Source: Syntrophaceae bacterium UBA6087
GTDB lineage: Bacteria > Desulfobacterota > Desulfomonilia > UBA1062
DNA length: 64,000 bases
NCBI GenBank assembly: GCA_002448235.1
Contig: DIXF01000001.1
Location: 124,001-188,000 of the forward strand
Direction: 5' to 3'
Below the pieces are notes generated by a model that saw only the letters and a list, made by a program, of their open reading frames with translations, was not told the origin of the DNA and searched no databases. A program made the translations under genes and the position numbers. Position 1 is the first letter of the stretch. Each line of letters starts with the position of its first letter. Positions 18,100-28,762 of the stretch are shown piece after piece.

Positions 18100-18303
18100 A
18101 TGCCTGGAATAAAGGTGAGAGAAACAGAGCCTTTTGAGGGCGCGCTCAAGCGCTTCAAGAAGCAGGTAGAGAAAGCAGGTGTTCTCTCTGAGGTCCGCAA
18201 GCGCGAATTCTATGAAAAGCCGAGCGTTAAGAAAAAGAAAAAGGCAATAGCGGCGCGCAAAAGGGTTTTAAAGAGAATGAATAAGGTTAGGTCATACTAC
18301 TGA
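18100..18303 (+). CDS. rpsU: 30S ribosomal protein S21
   Basis: S21 is a small basic protein of the 30S platform near the anti-Shine-Dalgarno end of 16S rRNA. The 67-residue product begins PGIKVRETEPFEGALKRFKK and ends in a Lys/Arg-rich helix, as the family does. GAGGGGGTG lies about 14 bases before the ATG, a slightly long spacing. It is the first gene of a macromolecular synthesis operon, and its stop overlaps the yqeY start (TGATG). Confidence 0.95.
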   Translation: MPGIKVRETEPFEGALKRFKKQVEKAGVLSEVRKREFYEKPSVKKKKKAIAARKRVLKRMNKVRSYY

Positions 18304-18740
18304 TGCTCGTTGATACGATCAAGTCTGACTTAGTAAAAGCAATGAAGGCAGGGGATAAAGATAAGATCTCCTGCCTTCGTTTGATATTGTCCGCGTTCAA
18401 GTACAAGCAGGTCGAATCGAAAAAAGAGCTCGACGATGCGGAAGCGCTCCAGGTCTTGCGCACCCAGGTCAAACAGGTGACGGATTCCTACGAGCAGTAC
18501 AAGCAGGGCGGCAGGGAAGACCTCGCAGCAAACGAGGAAAAGAACCTCGCCATCCTGAAATCATACCTTCCGCAGGAATTGAGCGATGAAGAGATCGGCG
18601 GGATCGTGAAACGGATAGTTGCAGAGACATCGGCTACGAAAAAAGATTTCGGCATGGTCATGAAAAAGACCATGGCAGAGGTCTCGGGCCGGGCTGACGG
18701 GAAACGGGTAAGCGCTGTCGTATCCCAACTCCTGCATTGA
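18303..18740 (+). CDS. yqeY: GatB/YqeY domain-containing protein
   Basis: This 145-residue protein resembles the C-terminal tRNA-binding region of the amidotransferase subunit GatB, and family members are usually annotated YqeY. It is mostly helical, with the family signatures DKISCLRLILSAFKYKQVE, YEQYKQGGREDLA and LPQELSDEEI. Its exact role is unknown; a link to tRNA or translation is inferred from the GatB similarity and from its place after rpsU, which is common in many bacteria. Confidence 0.9.
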   Translation: MLVDTIKSDLVKAMKAGDKDKISCLRLILSAFKYKQVESKKELDDAEALQVLRTQVKQVTDSYEQYKQGGREDLAANEEKNLAILKSYLPQELSDEEIGGIVKRIVAETSATKKDFGMVMKKTMAEVSGRADGKRVSAVVSQLLH

Positions 18741-18794
18741 TTTCTTAAGAATTCTAAACGATAAGCCGGCCTCCGCCGGAATACCTGGACATTC

Positions 18795-21059
18795 ATGGGA
18801 CAGGATCTGCTCGAATTTTCTTCGCTCAAGGGATATATCCGGTCGTTTGTCGCGTCCGATGCAGGGCTGAATGCTCTTGCCGAGCTGCGCCCTTTCGATA
18901 CCTGGGACGAGGCAGCTCAGCGCTGGGGCATGCTGCAGGAGATGATCTCGCTCGTTGCCTTAAGCGAACCGCTTGGGTTCTCCGCCCTGTCGGAGATCAG
19001 GGAACTCCTCAATTTCCGCGAAGGGGCCGTGTTCGAGGGCAAGGATATCGTGATGGTATCGGACGTCATCTTGGAAACGGCGCGGATCAAGCGTCTGCTG
19101 GGAAAACCGGGAGGCCCCCTTTCGAGCATAACGGCGGGGATCGAGCCTTTGGAGGGCCTGACCACAGAGATCAATGATCTTCTGCTGCCCACCGGAGAGA
19201 TTTCCGATGAGGCAAATCCATTCTTAAGAAGGCTTCGCAAGCAGGCGAGGTCGCTTCGCAGCGTGGTACTGGAGAAGCTCCAGGGCATCCTCGATTTTCT
19301 GAAAACCAAGTCCATGGTCATGGAGGACCTCATCACCGTCCGCAACGACCGCTACGTCATTCCCTTGAGGCACGACTACGGCAGCCACGTCAAGGGCATC
19401 ACCCATGACTTCTCCCGCACGAACAAGACCGCGTTCGTGGAGCCTCTGGCCGTCGTGGAGGAGAACAACGAGCTGGGCCAGGTGCGCTCGGACATCAAGG
19501 AAGAAGAGAACAAGATCCTGCGCGATCTTACGGCTCAGATCCTCGTGCACGGAGTGAGTATCCGGAACAATCTTAAGCTCTACGGTCTTCTGGACCTTAT
19601 CCATGCATGTGCGGCGTGGGCCGTGAAGCACAATGCAGTCGTTCCCTCACTGTCGAGCGACGGGATCGACCTCAGAGGTGCCCGGCACCCCATCCTGATC
19701 GAACGCCTGGGCAAGAGAACCGTCCCGCTTGATATCGTCATGCCGGCGGGCAAGGACTGCCTTATCATCTCCGGACCCAACGCGGGCGGAAAGACCGTGG
19801 CGCTGAAAACCCTCGGGCTCCTCATGGTCATGGCAAAGAGCGGGCTCGCCATCCCGGCAAAGGAAGAGTCGAGGATCTTCCCGGTGAGATCCGTGCTCGT
19901 GGAGATGGATACGAGCCAGGACATCCAGCACGATCTCTCATCCTTTACCGCCCATGCCCTGACGCTGAAGCGCATATACGAGCAGGCAGGTCCTGGAGAC
20001 CTTATCCTCCTCGACGAACCGGGCACCGGCACCGAGCCACAGCAGGGTGCGGCCATCGCGGTGAGCTGCATCGATGCCTTCCGGAAAAAGGGCGCACGGG
20101 TGGTAGTTACCTCTCATGCCGATCTAATCAAGCTCTACGGCCTCTCCAGCGAGGGCGTGGAGAACGCGGCGACCGCCTTCGACGATACGGGACTGAAGCC
20201 GCTCTTCAGTCTCCAGTACGGGGTGATCGGGCAGAGCAGGGCCTTCGATATCTTAAAGTCCGTAGACTTTCCGGCCGAGATCATCCGCGACGCGATAACG
20301 ATCACCACCGGTGACGGGGGATCGGCTTTGGCAAAGGCAATGGAAGACATATCCCAGGCTTCGTCCATGAGGCTCAAAGCCGAAGAAGAGCTCGCCCGGG
20401 CAAGGGAGCTTACGCTGCAGGCAGAAGAAAAGGTCAAAGAGGTGCAGCGGGAAAAGGTCACCTTCGCGCTGCGGTACAAGCGCCTCATGGACAGGGTGGA
20501 AATACTTGCCGCCAAGCCGCAGCCAAGGGAAAAGGTGGAAGAGGTCAGGTCTTCGCAAGAGGCGCATGAGCTCGAAGAGATCCGGAAAGAAAACGAGCCG
20601 GCGTTAGCGCTCGCCGTGAGGAAGGGAGGACCGGTCGTGCTCAAGGGGACGAACACGACCGGCGAGGTCGTGGAGCTTTTGGGAGAGCATGCGGAGATCC
20701 TCATAGGACAGAAGCGGCTCAAGGTGAGCTTGGACCAGATAGAGGCCGTTCAAGAGGAAGAAGACCGCAAACCCAAGCGCGTGGGCATGCGCGTCCGGGC
20801 AATCTCGGAGTATGTGCTGCCGATCAATGTCGTAGGGATGCGCGTGGACGAGGCCCTGCCGGTAATCGAGAAGGCGGTCGACCAGGCGCTTCTCTCGGGA
20901 CAGAAGAGCATCGAGATCATCCACGGCGCAGGCACAGGGAGATTAAAAGCCGCCATCCGGGAATACCTGAAAAGCCTCGACGCGGTGAAAGGATATTCCG
21001 ACAGCACGATCAGGGAAGGCGGCGGGAACAAGACGATCGTCATGTTCGAAAAGGGCTGA
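18795..21059 (+). CDS. mutS2: Endonuclease MutS2
   Basis: MutS2 is a MutS-family ATPase with a C-terminal Smr nuclease domain. It is linked to suppression of homologous recombination and, in some bacteria, to rescue of collided ribosomes. The 754-residue protein has the core and clamp helices, Walker A GPNAGGKT, Walker B LILLDEPGTGTEP, a long coiled coil (about 515-590) and a C-terminal Smr domain with HGAGTGRLKAAI. The Smr motif usually read as LDLR/H-G is INVVG here, so nuclease activity may be reduced. It ends overlapping the dnaG start, which suggests coupled expression. Confidence 0.92.
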   Translation: MGQDLLEFSSLKGYIRSFVASDAGLNALAELRPFDTWDEAAQRWGMLQEMISLVALSEPLGFSALSEIRELLNFREGAVFEGKDIVMVSDVILETARIKRLLGKPGGPLSSITAGIEPLEGLTTEINDLLLPTGEISDEANPFLRRLRKQARSLRSVVLEKLQGILDFLKTKSMVMEDLITVRNDRYVIPLRHDYGSHVKGITHDFSRTNKTAFVEPLAVVEENNELGQVRSDIKEEENKILRDLTAQILVHGVSIRNNLKLYGLLDLIHACAAWAVKHNAVVPSLSSDGIDLRGARHPILIERLGKRTVPLDIVMPAGKDCLIISGPNAGGKTVALKTLGLLMVMAKSGLAIPAKEESRIFPVRSVLVEMDTSQDIQHDLSSFTAHALTLKRIYEQAGPGDLILLDEPGTGTEPQQGAAIAVSCIDAFRKKGARVVVTSHADLIKLYGLSSEGVENAATAFDDTGLKPLFSLQYGVIGQSRAFDILKSVDFPAEIIRDAITITTGDGGSALAKAMEDISQASSMRLKAEEELARARELTLQAEEKVKEVQREKVTFALRYKRLMDRVEILAAKPQPREKVEEVRSSQEAHELEEIRKENEPALALAVRKGGPVVLKGTNTTGEVVELLGEHAEILIGQKRLKVSLDQIEAVQEEEDRKPKRVGMRVRAISEYVLPINVVGMRVDEALPVIEKAVDQALLSGQKSIEIIHGAGTGRLKAAIREYLKSLDAVKGYSDSTIREGGGNKTIVMFEKG

Positions 21060-22788
21060 TGGAAAGAGACAACGTAGAAAAGGTCAGAAGCGCCATTGAC
21101 ATCGTCTCCGTCATTTCAGGGTACGTGAGCCTGAAGAAGAGGGGCAGGACACATGTCGGACTGTGCCCGTTCCACACGGAGAAGACGCCGTCGTTCCATG
21201 TGGACGCCGCCCGGCAGACGTACAAGTGCTTCGGGTGCGGCAAGGGGGGCGATGTCTTCAACTTCGTGATGGATAAGGATGGCTTGAGCTTCCCCGAGGT
21301 ATTGAAAAAACTGGCTGACCAGGCAGGCATCACCATAGAAATGCCGGCCAGGGGCAGGAGCTCTGAGAAGGCGGTGTTTTTCGAGGCCAACAAGTTCGCC
21401 CTGGAGTTCTACCGGAAGACGCTGCATTCCTCAAAAGGGGCGGATGCGATGGATTACCTCAGGAAAAGAGGCTTGAGCTCTGAGACCATCGGCGCTTTCG
21501 AGCTTGGATACGCACCCGACTCGTGGGAAGAGCTGGGACGCTTCCTGAAAACAAAGGGGGTGCCGCTGGAGGCGGCATGCAAATGCGGCCTTCTCGCAGA
21601 GCGAAAGACAAACGGGTACTACGATCGCTTTCGGAACCGGGTGATCTTCCCGATAAGGGACATCACCTCGGACGTGATCGGCTTTGGCGGGAGGATTCTG
21701 GACAAGGGGGAGCCCAAGTACCTCAATACTCCCGAATCGCCGGTCTTCAAAAAGCGGATGGTCCTGTACAATCTCTGCAGCGTCAAGGGGAACATCAGGG
21801 AAAAAGGCGTGGTGATCGTGGAAGGGTATATGGATGTGGTCTCTTTGAGCAATGCAGGCTTCAAAGAAGCGGTTGCCACCCTGGGCACCGCCCTGGGCGA
21901 AGACCATGTTCGCCTCCTGAGCCGCTTCACGGATAAGATCAACCTGGTGTTCGACGGGGACAAGGCGGGACGCAACGCGATGGTCCGCTCGGTGGATCCC
22001 TTTCTCGCCTGCGACGTCATCCCCAAGGTCGTCCTGCTGCCCGATGGAAAAGACCCCGACGATGTCGCCAGGACAGACCCTGAATTGTGGAGGGATCTGC
22101 TCGGCATGGCTCCTTCCATATGGGATTTCATTTTTAATGAATCTTTTTCGACCAGAGATACATCAAAACTGGAAGATAAAAAGACTCTTATGAAGGAGCT
22201 CGTTCCCGTCATATCCCGGATAAAAGATCCGCTTGTCCGGGAGCTTTTAAGCCAGAGACTCGCTGTTCGGCTGAAGGTATCGGAGGAGGTGGTCACCCGG
22301 CAGATCACGAGCGAAAAGGCTGTTCCGGCCGGGGGCAACCAAGCGGCTTCCCGCGAGCACTTGCCCATGGATGAAATTGTCGCGCGGCTGATGCTCTTCG
22401 ATGAATATGCAATCCGGGTGGTGAAAGGGCTTGAGATCGCAGGCACCGTAAAGGACAGCGACCACTCCCGGCTGATCCGTTTTCTGGTGGAAAAAGGCAA
22501 GAGGGGCCTCGATGCCTACGACTGTCCGGATGATGTCAGAAGACTGGCTTCCAGGATCATGGCGGAAGGCGAGTTTCCCGGAGATGCAAAAAAAGCCTTG
22601 CTTGATATGGCTTGCCGGTTTAAGAGTCTTTCGATCGAATCGGATATACAGCGGATACAGCGTGAATTATCTCAGGCTGAGGAAAGCGGAGACCGCGCAC
22701 GAAGAAACGAACTGCTGAAAGCAAGACAGCAGAAGATGGACGAGAGAAAGCACATACGAGAGTATGTGACGGAGGTGCTACAGAGCAT

Positions 22789-22792
<4 letters not shown>
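21059..22792 (+). CDS. dnaG: DNA primase DnaG
   Basis: The enzyme makes RNA primers at the replication fork. The 577-residue protein has an N-terminal CHC2 zinc finger (CPFHTEKTPSF to KCFGCGKGGD, about residues 36-63), a catalytic core with Toprim motifs (VVIVEGYMDVV and FDGDKAGRNA) and a helical C-terminal helicase-binding region. Its ATG overlaps the mutS2 stop and its stop overlaps the rpoD ATG. Confidence 0.95.
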
Positions 22793-24507
<1,715 letters not shown>

Positions 24508-24546
24508 GCGGATAAGCAATAAAAGAATAATTTTGATTCGGTAAGG

Positions 24547-24585
24547 GGCCGGAGACGGATGTTCATCTGTCTCCGGCCTTTTGTT
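24547..24585 (+). terminator. Intrinsic terminator of rpoD operon
   Basis: A 13-14 bp stem starting GGCCGGAGAC (24547) pairs with GTCTCCGGCC (ending 24578) and is followed by TTTTGTTTTT. Confidence 0.92.
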
Positions 24586-24693
24586 TTTATAAGACAAATC
24601 CTATCGGTCTCGACAGTTGAGAACTAATGAATGATTCACCGCACTGAACGGCGGGGTGCTTTGTGTTGACTGGCAGGGAGAAATGAACAGGCG

Positions 24694-24725
24694 AAAAAAA
24701 AGCCCGCCTGTTGGCGGGCTTTTTT
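24694..24725 (-). terminator. Bidirectional terminator between rpoD and the porin gene
   Basis: AGCCCGCC (24701-24708) and GGCGGGCT (24713-24720) flank a four-base loop. A-runs on the left and T-runs on the right mean it can terminate both the minus-strand porin gene and plus-strand read-through. Confidence 0.9.
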
Positions 24726-24744
24726 ATTTGAACCTTAGACCTTC

Positions 24745-26157
24745 TTAGAAGGTGAACTCAAGAGCATTGGCCAGTATGTAAGCCGCATCAGGATCGTCTA
24801 CGCCGTCAACGTCGTAGTTCATGTCTGCATAGGCTGCATAAGGCTTGTAGCTCAGGTTTTCGGTGATCTTGTAGTTTGCGCCAACGCCGAGTTCCCAGGC
24901 TGTTGCATCTTCATAGTCAGTGTCTTCCTGGTTGGACATGACATAGGCTGCATAGGTGGAAATGGTCAGCGGAGCCATGCCTGTCTTGATGTTGTCCACA
25001 TAGAACTTCAGCATGGTCATACCCTGGAGGTCGTCTCCGGGGCCGCCCCAGCAGAATTCATCGCCAAGGATGACGGTGGAGTTGAAGTCGTCATCGAAGT
25101 CGAATGCGGTGAACTGGGAAATTGTGTTAAGGCTGGTTGCGGCAGTTGTTGCTGATGCAGCGCCTGCCTGAAGTGCGGCGACCTGTGCTGCCTGGGCAGC
25201 GTTGTATGGAAGCGGAACTGCGGCAGCGGCAGCGGTAGCGGCAGCGGCCTGAGCAGTCAATGCAGCAGAAGTGCCAGCGAAAGAATTTCTGGCGTTCTTG
25301 TCAAACGAACCATAAGCAAATACGAAGCCGGGGGTCATGCTGTCCATTGCTTTCCAGAGGTTAAGGTAATATCCCCAGACCTTCCAGTGCTCTTTCACTG
25401 CTACGGTGTCCCATTTCAATTTGTAATCGTTGTAGTTCAACTCTGTCTCGAAGTTGATGCCGACATCGCCATTGAATGCCAGGGCGAAGTTTTCTCTCTT
25501 CAGGTAATCCTCACCGGGCAGAAGGCCGTCGGTGTCAACATGGAACCAAAGGGGTTTGATGAATACGTTTCCGACCTTACCAATGTAGAAGAGACCATAG
25601 TTATCGGAATCGTTATTCTCATCATCAGCATTCTGGCCAATTGCGCCGTTGTCAGTGATCTTCTCTAATACCTGGCCGAAAGCACCGAGCTTCGTGGTTT
25701 CGACGAACTTCACTCTCCAGCGGCCGGTCTTGTCGTCGCCGAACGTGGTGCCCCACTGGGTGCCGTCCTGGAGACCGACATCAACGGTGAGGACATCGTT
25801 GAATTTGTGTTTTACCCATGCGCGCTCGATGGCGATGTTGTCGTCATTGGAAGCATCGTTTCCTTTGGTGTTCTCGTCGCCGTCAGCGGCTGCTGCGCCC
25901 CAGTAGATGTCGGTGATGGCGAGCTTGAAGTTCAATGAGGTGTCTCCAGCCGTGATCTTCGGATAGAGGTTGATATCCTGCTCGTAGAAACCGAAGCTGC
26001 TGTCGTTGTAATTTGCATCGGTATCCGGAGCCGAATTGTAATTGAACCAATACTTGCCCTCAGCCCAGAAATCACCCGTCATGCTGAATGTCGCCTGTGC
26101 ATATGCCGAGCCTGCAAAAAGCAACACCAGCATCGTGGCTAATAAAACTTTCTTCAT
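24745..26157 (-). CDS. Outer membrane beta-barrel porin with alanine-rich insert
   Basis: This 470-residue secreted protein has a signal peptide cleaved after AYA (residue 20). Alternating amphipathic strands follow, and it ends in LEFTF, the aromatic C-terminus recognised by the BAM machinery. No specific porin family was recognised. Residues about 292-349 form an Ala/Gln/Thr-rich, probably helical stretch in an otherwise strand-rich protein. GAGGGAGGG precedes the ATG. High acidic content and monocistronic organisation with its own terminator fit an abundant outer membrane porin. Substrate is unknown. Confidence 0.75.
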   Translation of the reverse strand: MKKVLLATMLVLLFAGSAYAQATFSMTGDFWAEGKYWFNYNSAPDTDANYNDSSFGFYEQDINLYPKITAGDTSLNFKLAITDIYWGAAAADGDENTKGNDASNDDNIAIERAWVKHKFNDVLTVDVGLQDGTQWGTTFGDDKTGRWRVKFVETTKLGAFGQVLEKITDNGAIGQNADDENNDSDNYGLFYIGKVGNVFIKPLWFHVDTDGLLPGEDYLKRENFALAFNGDVGINFETELNYNDYKLKWDTVAVKEHWKVWGYYLNLWKAMDSMTPGFVFAYGSFDKNARNSFAGTSAALTAQAAAATAAAAAVPLPYNAAQAAQVAALQAGAASATTAATSLNTISQFTAFDFDDDFNSTVILGDEFCWGGPGDDLQGMTMLKFYVDNIKTGMAPLTISTYAAYVMSNQEDTDYEDATAWELGVGANYKITENLSYKPYAAYADMNYDVDGVDDPDAAYILANALEFTF

Positions 26158-26196
26158 TTAAAACCCTCCCTCTTATGATTTGTTTTTTTCATTTAT

Positions 26197-26248
26197 CAGG
26201 CCCTTGCCCCAACGAGCGTCCCAACAACGACCGAAATATAAGGGCCTG
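26197..26248 (-). repeat. Inverted repeat in the porin upstream region
   Basis: CAGGCCCTT (26197-26205) and AAGGGCCTG (26240-26248) are perfect 9-base inverted arms 34 bases apart, 40-91 bases before the porin start. A weak promoter (TTGCGT, 17 bases, TTATAT) may end within it. The remaining gap to 26616 is AT-rich and shows no supportable gene. Confidence 0.4.
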
Positions 26249-26616
26249 TGAAACACGTACGCAAAACTCCATCCGTACATGGTTATACAACTAGCATGCC
26301 AAGAAAAAAAGAATTAAAATATCAAGCGATTAAAAAGGACAGCCTGGCTCGTATGTTAAATTTGCAACACAAAGGACACCTATTGGTTGTAAAAATAATA
26401 CATGAATTATCAGGAATTATGGCTTTTCAAGGCCCTGTCAAAAATAATGTGAACGGTGTCGGAATCCCGTCCATATCTTTTTCAAACGTAAAGGCAGTGA
26501 GCCCCGGCTCAGGGTTCGCCTTTACCTCAAGTGCAAAATGGTATAGGTAATTGACACGAGCCCTTTGCGAAGGGACAACCAAGACCTGCCGTGCACCAAC
26601 ACAGTCTGGAGGGGAA

Positions 26617-27975
26617 ATGAATCCGCAGGTGTTCAGGGAATACGACATAAGAGGCGTTGTAGAGAAGGATCTCGACGAGGAGTTCGTGCGGCATTTCGCT
26701 CAGGCGATGGGAGTGTACTGGTCCCGCCAGGGGGTGAAAAAGGTTTCTCTTGGCATGGACGCCCGGTTGAGCTCTCCCTGGTTCATGGAGATCCTGAAAA
26801 AGGGCATAGCGGGAAGCGGCATCGACGTGTTCGACCTCGGGATGGTGCCCACGCCGGTGATGTATTTTTCCCTGTTCCGGCTCGACCTGGACGGCGGCAT
26901 TCAGATCACGGGCTCACACAATCCTGCGGATAACAACGGCTTCAAGATAGCCGTAGGCAAGAGCACCATCTACGGCAAGGATATCCTGGACGTCCGCACC
27001 GTCATGGAGCAGGGCTCCCGTGTGGAGGGGCAGGGCAGTATCCGGGAGTACGACATCCTGCCGGAGTATATCGATGATATCGTCTCCCGCATCGGCGAGT
27101 GCCCGAAGGCCCTCAAGGTGGTCATCGATCCGGGCAACGGCGTGGGCGGGGAGTCTGCCATGGAGGTTTGCCGTCGCCTGGGCATGGACGTGAAAGGGAT
27201 CTGTCTCGAGCCCGACGGCAATTTCCCGAATCACCATCCCGACCCGACAACGGTAAGCGGCATCGCCATGCTCCGGGAGGAAGTCCTCAGAAGCGGCGCA
27301 GATATCGGCATCGGGCTTGACGGGGATGCGGACCGCATCGGTGTGGTCGATGCAAAAGGCAATCCCGTGTACGGGGATATGATCACCTCGATCCTCGCCC
27401 GGGAGATCCTCAAGCGGCAGCCCGGCGCGAAGATCATCGGCGAGGTGAAGTGTTCGAAGGTCTTTTATGACGAGGTGCGCGGGGCTGGGGGAATACCCAT
27501 CATGGCCAAGGTCGGGCATTCGCCCATGAAGGCCCGCCTGCATCAGGAAAAGGCTGCCCTGGCAGGGGAGATGAGCGGCCATATATTCTTCCGGGACCGC
27601 TGGTACGGGTTCGACGATGCGGTGTATGCCATGGCCAGGCTCCTGGAGATCCTCTCGGCGGAGGAGAACCCCCAGGCGGTTTTCGACAGGATTCCCAAGA
27701 TGCACAATACCCCCGAGATCAGGATCGACTGCCCGGACGAGATCAAGTTCCAGGCAGTGGAGGAATTCAAAGCCTATGCGAAAAGCATATCGACCGATTG
27801 TGTGGATATCGACGGGGTGAGGTTTACCCGGGACGATTCGTGGGGGCTTGTCAGGCCGTCGAATACCCAGCCGGTGATCGTCTTGAGATTCGAGGCCGGG
27901 ACAAAAGAAAAGCTCGATGAGATAGAAGGAAACACAAAGGCTTACCTCGACGGGATCATCAGAAGGCTCATGTGA
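26617..27975 (+). CDS. manB: Phosphomannomutase/phosphoglucomutase
   Basis: The enzyme interconverts hexose 6- and 1-phosphates and supplies GDP-mannose or UDP-glucose pathways. The 452-residue product has the phosphoserine loop TGSHNP, the metal-binding loop GLDGDADRIG, the sugar-binding loop GEMSGHIFF and the C-terminal phosphate-binding RPSNTQP. The frame opens at 26551, but GGAGGGGAA before the ATG at 26617 and the family N-terminus VFREYDIRG fix the start. Substrate preference between mannose and glucose cannot be read from the sequence. Confidence 0.92.
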   Translation: MNPQVFREYDIRGVVEKDLDEEFVRHFAQAMGVYWSRQGVKKVSLGMDARLSSPWFMEILKKGIAGSGIDVFDLGMVPTPVMYFSLFRLDLDGGIQITGSHNPADNNGFKIAVGKSTIYGKDILDVRTVMEQGSRVEGQGSIREYDILPEYIDDIVSRIGECPKALKVVIDPGNGVGGESAMEVCRRLGMDVKGICLEPDGNFPNHHPDPTTVSGIAMLREEVLRSGADIGIGLDGDADRIGVVDAKGNPVYGDMITSILAREILKRQPGAKIIGEVKCSKVFYDEVRGAGGIPIMAKVGHSPMKARLHQEKAALAGEMSGHIFFRDRWYGFDDAVYAMARLLEILSAEENPQAVFDRIPKMHNTPEIRIDCPDEIKFQAVEEFKAYAKSISTDCVDIDGVRFTRDDSWGLVRPSNTQPVIVLRFEAGTKEKLDEIEGNTKAYLDGIIRRLM

Positions 27976-28060
27976 GGATGTACGCGATGTTGCGTGGAGG
28001 TATGCTAATGGGATATGGTACATGCACAGTGTAACGCAAGAAGGATTGTGAGGTTTAAGA

Positions 28061-28744
28061 ATGATGAATAGAGGAACGACTATTATTGCTGTGTCGGCAT
28101 TGGTTCTGTTCATAATGCTGCCGGTGCAGATTCTGTATGCAGCAGGACTCTACGTGCGCGAAAGCTCGAACGCGGCCGTCCGGGAAGCGCCCTACAGCAA
28201 TTCGAAGATGATCGGGGTAGCAGAGAGCAACGATTATCTCGAAATTTTCGAAACGCAGGCCGACTGGTCGAGGATCAAAACCCCCAAGGGGGATGAAGGC
28301 TGGGTCCTCAACCGTCTCCTGACCAAGCAGATGCCCAAGGTCCTGGTGATCAACCAGCTCAATGAGAAGATCAAGGCGCTGACGCAGGAGAATATTACCT
28401 TACGGGAAGAGAACACCCAGCTTCAGAGAGACAGCAGGGAGCGCACGTTCAAAATGAGCGGGGCATCCAGGGAAATAGAAGACATCAAGAGGCAGTACGA
28501 GAATCTCAAGCTGGAATCCGGCCAGTATCTTCAGCTCAAAGACCGTTACACGGAACTCGACAAGCAGTATAAAGCTGCATCGGATACCCTGGTCAAGCTT
28601 ACCCGGGAGAACTCCAAGCTGAAAACCTCCGAAAGACTCATATTCACCCTTCTGGGAGGCGGCTTTATCGTTATCGGCCTCGTCATCGGATCGCTGCTCC
28701 AGATGTTCCGCGGAAAGCCGAAGAAGGGCGGGTATAAACTCTAG
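28061..28744 (+). CDS. SH3-domain membrane protein, YgiM/TIGR04211-like
   Basis: This 227-residue protein has a signal sequence or N-terminal helix (about 7-28), a bacterial SH3 domain (about 30-90; LYVRESSNAAVREAP to EGWVLNRLL), a coiled coil (about 95-190) and a C-terminal membrane helix (about 195-217) before a basic tail. This layout is shared with the YgiM-type SH3 family, whose function is unknown. It presumably places an SH3 domain at the periplasmic face of the inner membrane. It starts 85 bases after the mutase; ATG at 28064 is an alternative. Confidence 0.85.
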   Translation: MMNRGTTIIAVSALVLFIMLPVQILYAAGLYVRESSNAAVREAPYSNSKMIGVAESNDYLEIFETQADWSRIKTPKGDEGWVLNRLLTKQMPKVLVINQLNEKIKALTQENITLREENTQLQRDSRERTFKMSGASREIEDIKRQYENLKLESGQYLQLKDRYTELDKQYKAASDTLVKLTRENSKLKTSERLIFTLLGGGFIVIGLVIGSLLQMFRGKPKKGGYKL

Positions 28745-28762
28745 GCATTCAAAGGGGGTTGC

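Noticed and set aside
26248..26550. 100-codon open frame in the AT-rich gap before the phosphomannomutase
   Set aside because: No ribosome-binding site, no recognised domain and unusual composition. It was left as non-coding.
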